The notes beneath the pieces are model-generated. The model did no database searches. It was not told the DNA's origin and was given only the letters and a program-made list of their open reading frames with translations. Positions 1-11,304 of a stretch of 64,000 bases of DNA are shown here, in pieces. The first letter of the stretch is position 1. The number at the start of each line of letters is the position of its first letter. Position numbers and translations under genes: made by a program. The stretch comes from Adiantum capillus-veneris (taxonomy: Eukaryota > Streptophyta > Polypodiopsida > Polypodiales > Pteridaceae): assembly GCA_014529385.2 (NCBI GenBank), contig CM043960.1:119604543-119668542 (forward strand), read 5' to 3'.

Positions 1-47
1 GTACCGTGCTTGTCCCCAAAAGAACACCCGCCATGAACCTCCTAGAG

Positions 48-806
48 CTACCTTGGTAAAAATCCAAGAGGAGGAAACAAGTAGGATCTAAACTTCCTTA
101 TCGCAAACATGAGAGAAAGCATCATGAGTTCTGCTTCTGTGTAGTCTCTCTCCAAAGCATTCATGACCCTACTAGCAAAGTAGATGGGTCGCATCCTTGT
201 ACTGTGGGGATCTTGTTGTAGCAACAGAGCACCAATTGTTTTCCTTCCAACACTAGAGCTAACAAAGAATGTGTACTCCCAACAAGGAGGCATGAGTGTT
301 GGTAGCTCTGACAAAATGACTTTAATGTTACAAAAATACTCTTCAAGCTCATCAGACCATGCAAATTCTAATTGTTGTGTCAACTTTTGCAAAGGATGAA
401 GCAACTCCGAGGCTAAGTGAATGAAGCGTGACATATACTTCACCTTCTGAATGAAAGAGATGACCTCCTTAAGACTCTTCGGTGATGGGAGCTCAATAAG
501 AGCCTTTGCCTTTGAAGGATCCACCTCAATGCCTTTATAGGAAACCTTGTGACAGAGAAAGATCACTTCATCCTCACCTATGTGGCACTTGTCGGGGTTG
601 AGTTGACCTCCCATGTCGTAGAGCTTCTTTAAACCTTCTTCTACCCTTTGTAGATGCAATGATTTTGAGCTATAAATGCAAAAATCATCAATTTCTACCC
701 TAATTGACTTTCCAAAGAATGCTTGAAACACCATGTTCATGAAACGTTGGAATGTTGCAGGAGCATTTGTCAGACCAAATGGCATGACTCTAAAAGCATA
801 ACAACC
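48..806 (-). pseudogene. G1 reverse transcriptase C-terminal half and start of RNase H
   Basis: The translation begins with the conserved gypsy RT stretch FRVMPFGLTNAPATFQ and continues through the palm (EIDDFCIYSS), the LNPDKCH region and the connection/RNase H entry (FASRVMNALERDYTEAE, FRSYLF). The metal-binding Asp pair is present, but the residue that is normally Tyr in the YxDD box is Glu. The upstream frame is interrupted by an amber codon at 807-809, inside the motif that normally reads TPWGCYA/TPFGLYA. The frame degrades again near base 48. Family identification is firm; activity is very unlikely. Confidence 0.85.
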
Positions 807-2456
807 CTAAGGAGTGATAAAGGTTGTTTTCAATTGATCTTCCAATGCGATACCTATTTGAAAGTAGCCTGAGTAGCCATCACACACAGTGTACTTCTCA
901 TGACCAGCTACCTCATTTAGTATCTCATCCTGAAATGGGAGGGGAAAGTGATCTCTTTTTGTTGCCTCATTGAGTGGACGGTAATCCACACACACCCTCC
1001 ACTTTCCGTTTTTCTTAGGAGTGACAACAACGGGAGAGACCCACTCTGAATTCTCCACTGGATAAATAAAACCTACTGCTAGAAGCTTTCTTACCTCCTT
1101 GAGTAAAGCCTGCTCCTTGATGACTCCTAGCCTTCGTAGCTTCTGAGCCTTAGGTGTGGCCTCTGGCTTCAACTCAATTTTGTGTTGAACAGCATCTACT
1201 CCACACACATCGGTGTAGTCTTTAGCAAAAAGCCTAGGAAATTTCCTTAGCACACATTTGAACTCCTCTCTTTCATCCTTTGTAAGTGTTGTAGATAGCA
1301 TACCTTCTAGCATTCTTTCATCTTCCACTTTTTGGTTCTCTTGGGAACCTACCTCCTCCAAACCTTGACAAGAGGTCTCTTGGTTGGTTGGCTTAAACCT
1401 TACCCCCATGACTTCGATCGAAGACTCCTCTTCAGTAATGCTGCCGCTACTTTCTTCTTCTGAAGAGTTATCGGTCCAACCTTCTTCCGTCTCACTTTGA
1501 GATGATTCTTCATGGAGCTCCTCTTGGCGTTGCTCCTTCATGTCAAAGACAACCTTCTTATGATTGTCGTTCCTGCAAATTAGCTTTCCACTCTCCCAAT
1601 CCTGCAAAGCTCGCATTTTCATTAGCCATGGTCTCCCTAGGATAAATGGGTAACCATTTCCTTTGGTAGACATGACATAGAAATCCACTGCCTTCTTAAT
1701 GCCAAAGGCCTCCACAAAAATATTTTTACAAATGCCTACGCACCTAGCCTTGCTATTGTTTGCCATCTCGACCTTAATTTCAGGTGTCTCATGGATGTGC
1801 ATGCCTAGTTTTTGCATGAGTCCCTCTATCATGATGCAAATTTGTGCACCCCCATCCACTAGACCTTTCCTAACCAATCTACCTTTTATGTAACAATCTA
1901 GCACAGGTGTAATGTCCTCATTCATTTCAGCTTGTGCAATTTTTACAACAGGCACACTCTCTTTTACCTTTCTCCTAGTGCTAACTGCCCTTGTTAAATC
2001 CCTCCTAACTTGTGGACATAATGCAAGAAATTGAGGCCATGAGATATCAGGACCCTTACCTCTCATGTCTTCCAACAGGTTGTATGGAGCCATTCCATGT
2101 CCAAGAGGAAAGTCTTGGAGGTTGATACGACGTCGAGTCCTCTTAGCTTCCTTGGTCTCCTTTGACTTCTTTCCTCGTCCATGGTCACTTTGTGATGTAA
2201 CTCCTTCTTTCTCCTTACCTTTCCCTCGGCCACGCTTAATGCCATTTGCTTCCATGTCAACCTCTCTTGAATTTGTCACCTCTACCACATGCACGTTTGG
2301 GTCTGGCAAAGGTGGAACTCCTTCCACTCCTTGTGGAGGTGGTCTTGCTCCATTTGGCCTTTGTATAAGCCGTGGTTGCTGACTAGTTCCTTCACCTGCA
2401 TTCATCACTGGGTAATTCAAGTTAGGTCTCCCTGGCTCCCCACGGGGCAAGGACAA
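807..2456 (-). pseudogene. G1 retropepsin-like protease and RT N-terminal half
   Basis: About 549 codons. The N-terminal third is basic and low complexity (KRGRGKGKEKE, KRTRRR). A retropepsin-like block follows, with the active-site type motif VDGGAQICIM and a later FILGRPWL flap/strand motif. After an acidic Glu/Ser-rich linker comes the RT fingers region: GFIYPVENSEWVSPVV, KKNGKWRVCVDYRPLNEAT, and the first catalytic Asp in CDGYSGYFQI. It ends at an in-frame amber stop where RT continues in the same frame, so one substitution separates the two RT halves. It overlaps the end of gag by about 40 bases in another frame. Confidence 0.85.
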
Positions 2457-3223
2457 TTATACATCCCATGTCCATGCTCACCGCAATTCCAACATTGCAA
2501 GACTCTCCTAGGTCGTGGGTCTCGCTCTTCAGACTTCTTTGCTTGTCCCTTTGGACCTACAGCTTGTGCAAGGTGAATTGACAAGCTGCTTAAAGATTCA
2601 TTTAACTTCTCAATCACTTCCACCGTTACCTCAGGAAGCTCCTTAGATGTTGATGCTTGTGACTTACCTTTGGGTCTAAGACCTTCTATTGGAACCTCCC
2701 CCCTTAAGCACTTGAGTTTCCTATATTTCTCAGCAGCCCTAGTTTCAGCTGCATCAAAGGTAGCAGGTGCACCCGCCTCAACTTTTACCTTAAGGTCAGG
2801 AAAGAGTCCGGCTATGAACCTTTCCTTCTTTAGAAATTCTGCACCATCACCAGGGTTAGCAACATTTCGTATCCATAGAGCCCAAAGACGTAGAAACTCT
2901 TGCTTGTACAAGTAGTAGTCATCTAAGTCTTTTTGCTTATGAGAAACAATGTCTTGCCATAATTTCAGAGTGTTTTGGGGATCAAAGAAGTATTTCTTGA
3001 AATGATTCAAAACTTCCGTGTAATTCCCTTTAACTTCCTCAGGCAAAGAGTCAAACCAAGTGTCTTTCCTAAGGACCACCTCAAACATTTCTACACGTTC
3101 TTGATCAGTTACTATCCTCTTGATACGGCAAGACATCTTGAAATTCGCTAGAAATAATTATGCATCCTCTCCAGGCTCTCCAAAGAAAAGAGGATATCCA
3201 GACATTTGGCGTTGGCTCTCCAT
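2417..3223 (-). pseudogene. G1 gag (capsid and CCHC nucleocapsid)
   Basis: An ATG at 3221-3223 opens a frame (MESQRQMSGYPLFFGEPGED...) broken by an ochre codon at 3158-3160, then open for about 240 codons. The body matches the retrotransposon gag family (PF03732 type): a W-rich helical region (DTWFDSLPEEV, LWQDIVSHKQKDLDDYY, ERFIAGLFPDLK) and one CX2CX4HX4C zinc knuckle (CWNCGEHGHGMYNC) near the C-terminus. A one-base shift just after the knuckle, around 2440, moves into the protease frame. This could be decay or a former frameshift site; with other stops present, decay is the simpler reading. Confidence 0.8.
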
Positions 3224-3720
3224 TGAATTGATTTCAAAGTGACGCGTTTTTGTTTTTTCTTTCTTTAAAAGATTTACACAATAATATTTTCTAAATTGTA
3301 ATCTATTCTACAACAAAATAAAAATATTCACATCAAATGACCTATGATAATCAATAAGAGGTAGATTGACACGGTTTGGTGACGCGATAATTTCTCCTAC
3401 TCTTTGGGCACCAAACATGAATACCATACGTTGTTGAAAATGGATTTTTCTACTAATTGCAATGTTTATTCTAATGTGTGGAGGGAAATGGAAGGGGAAA
3501 ACCTCTATTCCTGGGCCATTATCCATGGTCTATGCATGACCTAATGCTCAAAACAAAACAAAAATATAGACGTCCAAACTAAGGTCGTACCTAATCAGAG
3601 GCAAAATAAAAGGGTTTACTGAAGCGTTTATCTCGGCCAACCTAAGAGGACCTAAAATCCTACGAATTACTCGCTGAAACTGCAACTTAGTACTAACAAT
3701 TATGTGTACCTTTTGCCTTG

Positions 3721-3811
3721 CAATGGGAATGAAAGGATCATACAAATTCTCGTGATTGATGCAACCTACTTGACAATGGGAATGAAAGGATCATACAAAT
3801 TCTCGTGATTC
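3721..3811. repeat. Tandem duplication of about 38 bp, 53-bp period, in the G1 leader
   Basis: Two near-identical copies beginning CAATGGGAATGAAAGGATC start at 3721 and 3774, in the untranslated leader between gag and the putative primer-binding site. The surrounding leader (3224-3842) has no other recognised feature. On the minus strand, TTTTGGTGCCCCC just inside the LTR could be a primer-binding site, but I cannot assign it to a tRNA. Confidence 0.7.
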
Positions 3812-4106
3812 ACAAGCCTTTCCTCAGTGGGGGCACCAAAATTGAGGCGGTCCGGGGCAGGCAACAAGAAGAGCAACCTCTAGACACCCTTCAAGGTTCC
3901 CGTGCTGCTCAATGGGGCTGGGGCACAACACAACACAAACCAAAACATCAAACCCACAGCCAAATCCCAACTACACAAGGGGAACCACCTAGTTAAGAGC
4001 GAACTAGGACGCAAAAGAGGAAAATCGTTAGGGCAACCCACAAACAAGCAATATGAATTTACACTAACCCTAATACCAATGGAACACTCTCACACACACT
4101 AGAGAG

Positions 4107-4110
<4 letters not shown>

Positions 4111-4142
<32 letters not shown>
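4111..4142. repeat. (AG)n microsatellite
   Basis: Uninterrupted AG dinucleotides (16 units) inside the candidate G1 LTR. Confidence 0.95.
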
Positions 4143-4146
<4 letters not shown>

Positions 4147-4641
4147 TGTACAACTTAGCTTCAACTTTATATTTTGCACAAAAAGGAACTTAGAGCTTGC
4201 GGAATCAAGTGACAAGATTTGGTTATAGCATCACTAGCACATTGTCTTAGGGTTATGGGAGCCCACTCACCATCCACCCTCTTACAATGGTAGCCAAAAT
4301 ATACCCAATGAATCACAAGTAACAAAACAACAACCTTCAATGAAACAAGTCACCTTATGAAGCTGAATGAGTTTGCCAAGCCAAATTGGAGGAGAAGCGT
4401 GAGCCTTTGGACATGAATTGCACCCACAACACCAATTCATTGATGTTGGGGTAGATACAACAATGGTAGGAAGAATATCTTCTACTCGCACTCACTCAAA
4501 CTAGCTCAAGCTTTTCTATGCACCAAGGTGATGGTGTATAGAAAGCTTACTCTCTCTTTACAACCAAGATAGAATGGCGTGTGATACGCTCAATCTAGTG
4601 TGCAATGGTATATTGATGTCTTTTACAAGGAGGAATGGGTT

Positions 4642-4652
4642 CTATTTATAGG
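4642..4652 (-). promoter_or_regulatory. TATA box of the G1 LTR
   Basis: Minus-strand CCTATAAATAG inside the candidate LTR, followed by a TSS-like region. Its position fits the U3/R boundary of a minus-strand retrotransposon. Confidence 0.5.
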
Positions 4653-5816
4653 TTTTAGAAGCCTTGATTAGGATTAAGCCTAATCAATTTTATTAGGAAA
4701 GATCAAGGATTATGAATTTTTATGAATTTCAAATGAGAATGGGGTCTCTCTTTTCTCTTGAGTCACATGGATGTGGGCTCAAGTAAGAGAATTATTGATG
4801 TGGTGAAAGGAGAGAAACTTCCATCGAAGTGAGTGAATTTGGTTTACTTGTGCGGTTGCCTACTCCATATGTTGATAGTGTGGGTGCATTTTTACCAGAG
4901 AAGTTAGTTGTTAGTGGTAATAATCACTAGAATTGTTAGTGATACATTTACAATGGGTAGGATGAGTTGATTTGATGAAGGAAGAGGGGTGAATTAAAAG
5001 AGAATCATTGAGATGGTGAAGCTTTGAAGAAGCTTGAACTCACCCTTGTGTAGATTGTGGAAAAAATGACCGCTGGTTTCTTCTTCTCTTCTTTACGCCG
5101 CCGCCACGGTTGACCACCACGATATGAGATTTATTGATGAAAAATCCTCTTCAATTTTCAGAAGTTATCATGGTTAAGATGCTGAATTTTAGATATTTTT
5201 AGGAGAGGTAAATGAAATTGTAACATAGAAGCAATAGAGAGAGACATGGAGAGGGTGTATGTATGTAGAGGTTCATAAAAGAACTATAGGGATGAGAGAG
5301 AAGGGTAATGGTGAAGAGGGTGGGAGAAGCCATGGAAATTGCAGGTTTGAGTGAGGGAAGGAGAGGGAGGGATGTGTAAGAGTGAGTAGGTGTGTGGAAG
5401 GGTGAGAGAAGACTAAGGGCTACTTGTGAGAAAAGTGGGCAGACTTGGGTCCACTCAAAAAATCATAGCTCACCGCTGGTAGCTCCAAAAATCATGAAAA
5501 AATTTGAGATCATTATTCAGAGCGTGGGCTACATTTTCTCTTTTGACCACCGCTCCAAATTCGGAGTGGAGATAAGTGCCAAAATTCTCACCAAAAAGCC
5601 TGTTTTTTATGCCTGCAAAAGTCTTTTAGTGGCCCCCTCCTTTGTTGAATTTGTACAATGCATCCAAGAGTGAGCCCCTCCTTTGTCATATTATAATACA
5701 AAGCATCCAAGTTGCCCTTGACCCATGCATGGAGGAGGATTATTGGTGAATAAAGAAATATATACATGGTGGGACTAGTGTATGGACTATTCATGGACTT
5801 TAGCTCAATGAGCACA

Positions 5817-6143
5817 TGGTGTTAGAATAATGAGTAAAAATAATAATAAAAATATGGAGGAGTTATGGATATGGAAAGATATTGGAATCATATGATATGG
5901 TCCCTCCTTGAATTATTTTGGGTGAAAGAGGAAAAGGTATGCAAGTAAATAATATAATAAAAGTAACCAATGAGTAGAAATCAATTTTTTGTTTTCACGA
6001 GGGTGAGGGTGAAAATGTGGGAGTGATTTGTATAAAGGAAAAATATGAGGTTAGAGTATGTACAATATTGGAAAAAAATATAATTATGGTGTAAGAGAAT
6101 GAAAGAAGGTGTACATAGGTTTAATAAAACACACACCTAAGTA
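5817..6143. other. AT-rich non-coding stretch between G1 and the inverted repeat
   Basis: A/T-rich with short polyA/T tracts and no ORF, repeat terminus or RNA gene that I can recognise. It ends where identity with the right end of the window begins. Confidence 0.6.
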
Positions 6144-6440
6144 GAATATTTAAATAAAATACCAAAATAATTATAAAAAATCCCTATATTTAGGCCATAT
6201 ATACAATGAAATATTTACACACAAAGAGGCCATAATATACTTTTATTTTTTTTATTTTTTTGGCTCAACTAGCCCAGTGACTAGCTAGCTGAAGGTTTTT
6301 AAGAAGATATGGGAAAAGCCCCCTAACTCACACACGCCTATGTACAGCGAAATGGTAGGGATAGCCATAGCGTTTGGGTGAATTTGGTAGGGTGGAGTAA
6401 CTTACTATGGCAATTATGGAGAGCCGAAAAACGGCTATCA

Positions 6441-7156
6441 ATGTCTATATTCTAACCCTTGTTCCCGTTTATTATCCATATTAAATGATCAGTTTAATAT
6501 GTGAAAATCATTTGGGTTGGTTAGATATTAGATATTTGATGACAGACTTTGACTCTAGAAGTGAGTTTCTCATAAATATCCGTGATACCAGCACAACGAA
6601 AGTGTCCATGTCATTTTCCTCATGCATAATCTTTGATTTCAACTCTTTACACAAGAATGCAATTTTAGCCTCGTTGTCACTTCTGTAAAGACCACATAGA
6701 ATATCCCAATTCTATTTAGCTTATTTAGCTGAGCAAATGTGATGAGTAGTAGTGTGATTCACAAATAATGAAATCAATGAATGAGTCTGTGCATCTCTAG
6801 CATCCCAATGAGATTGCTTAGTTGTAGGGAAAATAGCTATGCAAGTAGTAACCCTACCACCATATTCTACAACATCCTCAACATCACCTTTATCCACATA
6901 ACAAGGACGGACGTCAATTCCCTAAACAAAATTCCAAATGCACTTTGACACAAAAAAATGGTGCATCATCATGTAATCCCACATTGACTATTTTCTCCAT
7001 CCAATTTATCCTCAACAACAAACATCTTGAGCAAATCTATGTTGTTGTCATCCATGGTGAGTGTCTGCACCTGATGTGAAAACTGCCCAAAAAGAGGACA
7101 AATGAAGTGAACCCAATACGTGCTAGTGATGCTGGCAATCAAGCTCGGGAGTATGC
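6441..7156 (-). pseudogene. Copia gag N-terminal remnant, copy A
   Basis: The minus strand begins ATGGATGACAACAACATAGA and contains recognisable stretches such as the LCKELKSKIMHEENDMDTF region. These align with the gag of copia-1 at 40777-41650 in the spacer. It has many frameshifts and stops. It is separated from its LTR by the 3.9-kb insertion. The distal end (6485-6560, plus strand) instead resembles a gypsy integrase segment (MISLxxENHLGxLDI), suggesting a fused junction. Confidence 0.75.
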
Positions 7157-7624
7157 AACACTGTAAGGTTTCTAGTTTACGAAACCTTCAAAACTGTACT
7201 AAGCTTGAAAAACTTAATGAAAATACTATTGCAGGACTCCAAACACTATTAATTTTGGTGTTTTTGGAATTATAAGCAGAGCTTTACTATGTCTAGAAAT
7301 TTTCAGAATCTGATTCCGATAAAAACAGGAACAGTTACGGGACCTGGAAAATTACCATAGAAATTTAATTAATAACAAAAATTGGATGGTTTCATTTTAA
7401 TCATTAGCAAAGACTTCTTTACACTAAGGTTCTAGAGTTAAATAGGAAATTCCAAATTTCATCATGGAAAATCTGCAAAAATCAAACAGGCAAATTCTGG
7501 AAGGTATGGGGTGAGTGTGGAAGCTGTGGAAACTTTCCAGGGGCATTGATGGCAAAAAAATGCGCCATTTTCAAGCTGGGGGGCTGCTTGGACTAGGGGA
7601 AAGCTGCCAGATGCCCAGAAAAAG

Positions 7625-7634
7625 CTATAAATAG
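7625..7634 (+). promoter_or_regulatory. TATA box in the 5' part of the 3.9-kb insertion
   Basis: CTATAAATAG, about 470 bases from the element start, followed by a pyrimidine-rich leader. This spacing is typical of an LTR U3/R boundary. Confidence 0.4.
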
Positions 7635-8039
7635 GACCATTCTCTTCATATTTTGTTAGACTCGGAGGCTTGAGAATTTCTCTCTCATCTAGGGAGAAAC
7701 ACTACACAGAAATCATTAGAGTTAAATCTCTAATTGATTAACCCTAACGGTAATTGACCTAATCCTTCTTAATTAGTAAGGTTAGATTAAGATAAATGGT
7801 TAATTAATCAAAGATTAGTCCTATATATGCTTCTTAAACCTCTTTAAATTAATTAATCTCTAATGATTATTATAATTCAGCTTAGTCATACTAAGCTAAT
7901 TACTTATCCTCTCATATTAGGACTGAAATTAGCCAATTTAACCATGAATTAATGGTAAAAATATGAATTAGGATTAGATTAAGTTGAATTATTTATCAGA
8001 GATACATTAGACAGTTATTAATCTAGGAAAATTATCCTA

Positions 8040-9360
8040 TAGTTTTCTGAGAAGTTTTCCTAATTAATTAGGCCCAAATACCCTGTTTTTTGAACAATTT
8101 TAATAGGGGAGATTAGTAAATGGAATTCAAATGCTTCCATATAATTATCAGTGGTTAATTAAGTGTTCAAATACCTATGATAATTAGGAAAAGTTCAGAA
8201 AGTTAAATTAGCTAATTACTTTAGCTAAAATACCCTATGTTTTGAGAAATTTTAATAGGAGAAATTAGTAAATGGAATTTAAACACTTCCATATAATTAT
8301 CAGTGGTTAATTAGGTGTTTTATAACCCGTGATAATTAGGAGAAGTTCAGAAAGTTAACTTAGCTAATAATTTTAGCTAAAATACCTTGTTTTTTGAACA
8401 ATTTTAATAGGGGAATTTAGTAAATGGAATTCAAATGCTTCCATATAATTATCAGTAGTTAATTAAGTGTTCAAGTACCTGTGATAATTAAGATAAGTTC
8501 AGAAAGTTTATTTAGCTAATTACTTTAGCTAAAATACTCTGTTTGTTTAGTAATTTTAATAGGGGAAATTAGTAAATGGAATTTAAAACACTTCCATATA
8601 ATTATCAGTGGTTAATTAGGTGTTTAAAAAACAGTGATAATTAGGAGAAGTTCAGGAAAATAAATTAGCTAATTACTTTAGCTAAAATACCCTGTTTTTT
8701 GAGCAATTTAAATAAAGGAAATTAGTAAATGGAATTCAAATGCTGTCATATAATTATCACGGGTTAATTAAATTTTCAAAACTCTGTAATAATTAGGAGA
8801 AGTTCAGAAAATTAATTTAGCTAATTACTTTAGCTAAAATACCCTGTTTTTTGAGCAATTTTAATAGGGGAAATTAGTAAATGGAATTTAAACACTTCCA
8901 TATAATTATCAGTGGTTAATTAGATGTTCAAAAACCTGTGATAATTAGGATAAGTTCAGGAAATTAAATTAGCTAATTACTTTAGCTAAAATACCCTGTT
9001 TTGTGAACAATTTTAATAGGGGAAATTAGTAAATGGAATTCAAATACTTCCATATAATTATCAGTGGTTAATTAAGTGTTCAAAAACAAAAACCATGATA
9101 ATTAGGAGAGGTTCACAAAAATAAATTAGCTAATTACTTTAGCTAAAATATCCTATTTTTGACCAATTTTAATAGGGGAAATTAGTAAATGGAATTCAAA
9201 TACTTCAATATAACTATCAATGGTTAATTAGGTGTTCAAGAACCCGTGATAATTAGGAGAAAGTCAGAAAATTAATCTAGATAATTACTTTAGCTAAAAT
9301 ACCCTATTTTTTGAGAAATTTAAATAGGGAAAATTAGTAAATAGAATTAAATTGAATTGA
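8040..9360 (+). repeat. Tandem array, about nine units of ~152 bp
   Basis: The landmark AAAATACCCTGTTTTTTGA recurs at about 8079, 8229, 8381, 8533, 8684, 8837, 8989, 9146 and 9297, a period of 150-157 bp. Each unit also has AATTAGTAAATGGAATT, an inverted pair TAATTATCA/TGATAATTA about 30 bases apart, and the palindrome TTAGCTAA, usually twice. It is non-coding and very AT-rich. Units are diverged, most so at the right end. Confidence 0.9.
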
Positions 9361-9770
9361 GATCTTTATCAAAGGTTTATTAGACCTCAAAGAACCTGTG
9401 GTAATTATGCTACCATTAGAAAATTAGTTTAATTATATATCCTAGTAAAATTACTCCAATTTTTGGGAAGAATAAAAAAGGGAAATATAGTAAAGTAAAT
9501 AGAAACCCTTTGATATCAATACCAGAGATGGAATATACCTTGGAGAATATATTATAATTATCCTAACCTTAGATAAATAGTTTAGGTACGTATTGTGGTC
9601 AAAAGTAACCAATTTTTTTGTATATAATGGATAAGAAAAATTAAGAAATAAAATTATCTAAGTGCCAAAGAATTAACGAGGTCCAAAACCCTTATTTTTA
9701 GGTAAACAAAGAAAATAAATGTTATTCAAAAATCCTCTAATGGATTAAGTTTTTTTATAAGGCTGCCGAA

Positions 9771-9983
9771 ATGGCTCCCAAGAGAACCAGGGGGAACCCT
9801 TTGATGGAAGATGAAGATGTTAGTAACAAACGTAACAAAGCAACTAACGACCATGAAGCAGGGCCTAGCCATAGGCCAACAGAGGAGAGTTTACGGGCAC
9901 CTGCCCCACAGCAGATGGACGACCAGTCCCAGGTGGATTTCAATTATGCCATTAATAAGCTTTTAGATTTCATTTTAAATTAA
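9771..9983 (+). CDS. 70-residue basic ORF, possible gag N-terminus
   Basis: Begins MAPKRTRG and has a second basic patch (NKRNKAT), then a Pro/Gln-rich middle (APAPQQMDDQ) and a hydrophobic C-terminus (AINKLLDFILN). It is the only substantial ORF in the insertion and sits just after the tandem array, where gag would start in an LTR element. The basic N-terminus resembles gypsy gag starts, but no capsid domain follows. In the right arm a one-base deletion changes the frame after DDQS. It may be a truncated gag or a chance ORF; function unknown. Confidence 0.35.
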   Translation: MAPKRTRGNPLMEDEDVSNKRNKATNDHEAGPSHRPTEESLRAPAPQQMDDQSQVDFNYAINKLLDFILN

Positions 9984-10376
9984 GCATTGCATACATAAGA
10001 TTAGTAGGAAGGAAAAAAAACTGGCTGTAAATAGAAGGTAACTTCCACGAAACCCGCGAACAATGATTGTAATTAGGAAACGACTGTTTGGGTTATGACT
10101 AGTTGAAATAGGAAAGAAATGTTTGGCATCCTTAAGACAGCTTGTCTCAAGACACCTCTGATTCCTTGGAAATATTTTACTCCAGGTAATGAGTAATGAT
10201 GGAGATAATATCATGGAGGAGTCGGTTACCTCGGCACGTGTGGAGTCTTTACTTCGTGCTTGTTTATGTTCATGGATAGTACTTTTAAGTTTATCCTAGA
10301 GGAACCGCCCGGTTGTATGGGCAACTGGTTTTGGCGTATGGGCGCCAGACTTTGGGTGAAGACCTTCCACCCCGGT

Positions 10377-10385
10377 TATATAAAT
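10377..10385 (+). promoter_or_regulatory. TATA box in the 3' part of the 3.9-kb insertion
   Basis: TATATAAAT about 670 bases before the element's 3' end. If this terminal block is an LTR, this would be its promoter, but the block is not similar to the 5' end. Confidence 0.35.
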
Positions 10386-11071
10386 AAGAAATGGGTGCCT
10401 TTTTTCACCCTTGTATAGGTGGTCTTGAGACAAGTTAGTACTGGTCAGTGATACTTAGAAATGACAGTACCTTGTCTTAAGTTTAAAAATGTCTGTTTTC
10501 TGAAAGAATGCTTTCAATACTGTTTTTCAAAGATTGTCTTAAGGAAATGCAGTTTGAAAAATTAAAATTAAAAAAGAATCATTATTTTAACTGTGAAAGA
10601 ATGTGGTAGTAATTAAACAACAATAGAATCATGTGTGAGTGCGGGGTGGTAAGTGGGGATTGACTAAGGTTGTCAATCATGGATGGGTGGGACCTGATTA
10701 GTCAGGTAACTATCCATTCCCACGCATTAAAACGATTAGAAACTTCTTCACTTGGACAAGGAATCCACCAGCGGCTGTGCCCTCACATATGCTAGAGGGA
10801 AAAAAGCATTGGCGAAGAAAACCTTAATCTAAAGGATGAAGATTTAGGGCCGGAATTTTTCTTTTCTAGGGTCCCGTTTCCACTGCGAGACAGGACTAGG
10901 TCTCTTCTAGGGCTATAAACCTAAACCATTGTCAATGGTAAGGGTGAATTCCCTGGAATTTTATTTTTTTTAAAGACTTTGACCTTAGTACGCCTAGAGA
11001 CCTGTCAAAGGTTCCATCCCGCTTTTGGTGTCGACGGGTTTGGAGTCGTTACAAACACACTCTGATACAAA

Positions 11072-11304
11072 TAGTTGAAAATAGGGTTGCAGGGAAACAG
11101 GGCACACAACTTGGAGAAGATGAAGAATCTCAAGGCACACAACAGAGAGTATGTATTTCTTAATGCACTATAAAAGATAGGTTAGCCCTAGAGTGATGGG
11201 TGTATATACAATTCACGGGGGGGAAAACCTCCTAGTGAGGGAAAAAATGCCCTAGTGGTCCTAATTGTTTTTGCACACATCACTACCACGTGTATACGGT
11301 AACA
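11072..11304 (-). repeat. Copia LTR, copy A (233 bp)
   Basis: The minus strand begins TGTTACCGTATACACGTGG and ends CAACTA, matching the 227-bp LTRs of copia-1 along its length (GTGATGTGTG, ATCACTCTAGGG, CACTCTCT, TTCATCTTCTCCAAG). A degenerate initiator-Met primer-binding site (TTTGTATCAGAG) lies at 11060-11071 on the minus strand, directly before the 3.9-kb insertion. Confidence 0.85.

Larger units (their letters stand above)
1..5816 (-). mobile_element. Ty3/gypsy retrotransposon G1, 5' part, decayed, runs off the left edge
   Basis: Read on the minus strand the order is LTR, untranslated leader, gag with a CCHC knuckle, protease, reverse transcriptase and the start of RNase H. This is the normal Ty3/gypsy order; integrase and the 3' LTR would lie beyond base 1. 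The reading frame is broken by an ochre stop in the gag N-terminus, a one-base shift at the gag/protease boundary and an amber stop in RT, so the copy is not functional as sequenced. It lies outside the inverted repeat. No lineage is assigned because integrase and any chromodomain are off the window. Confidence 0.85.
3843..5816 (-). repeat. Candidate 5' LTR of G1 (about 2.0 kb)
   Basis: On the minus strand this block begins TGTGCTCATT and ends CCGCCTCA just before the candidate primer-binding site and leader. It contains a good TATA box two thirds of the way through and no coding potential. No second LTR is in the window, so the boundaries are inferred from TG...CA termini, position and promoter only. 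The 5' limit is the less certain one. Confidence 0.45.
7162..11053 (+). mobile_element. 3.9-kb insertion with 5-bp AACAC target duplication; candidate non-autonomous LTR-type or composite element
   Basis: The insertion splits a sequence that is continuous in copy B (GTATGTAACACACTAG). Flanking AACAC at 7157-7161 and 11054-11058 is the target duplication. Termini are TGTAAGG... and ...CGTTACA. Inside are a TATA box near each end, a nine-unit 152-bp tandem array, and one 70-codon ORF. I find no RT, integrase or transposase motifs. The first and last kilobase are not obviously alike, so it is not a simple LTR pair; it may be a chimera of two LTR elements or another type of element. A purine run at 10009-10023 could be a polypurine tract. 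Confidence 0.7.

Noticed and set aside
8040-9360. CRISPR-like array
   Set aside because: Units are 152 bp and repeat throughout, with no short repeat plus unique spacer pattern, and the sequence is a plant genome.
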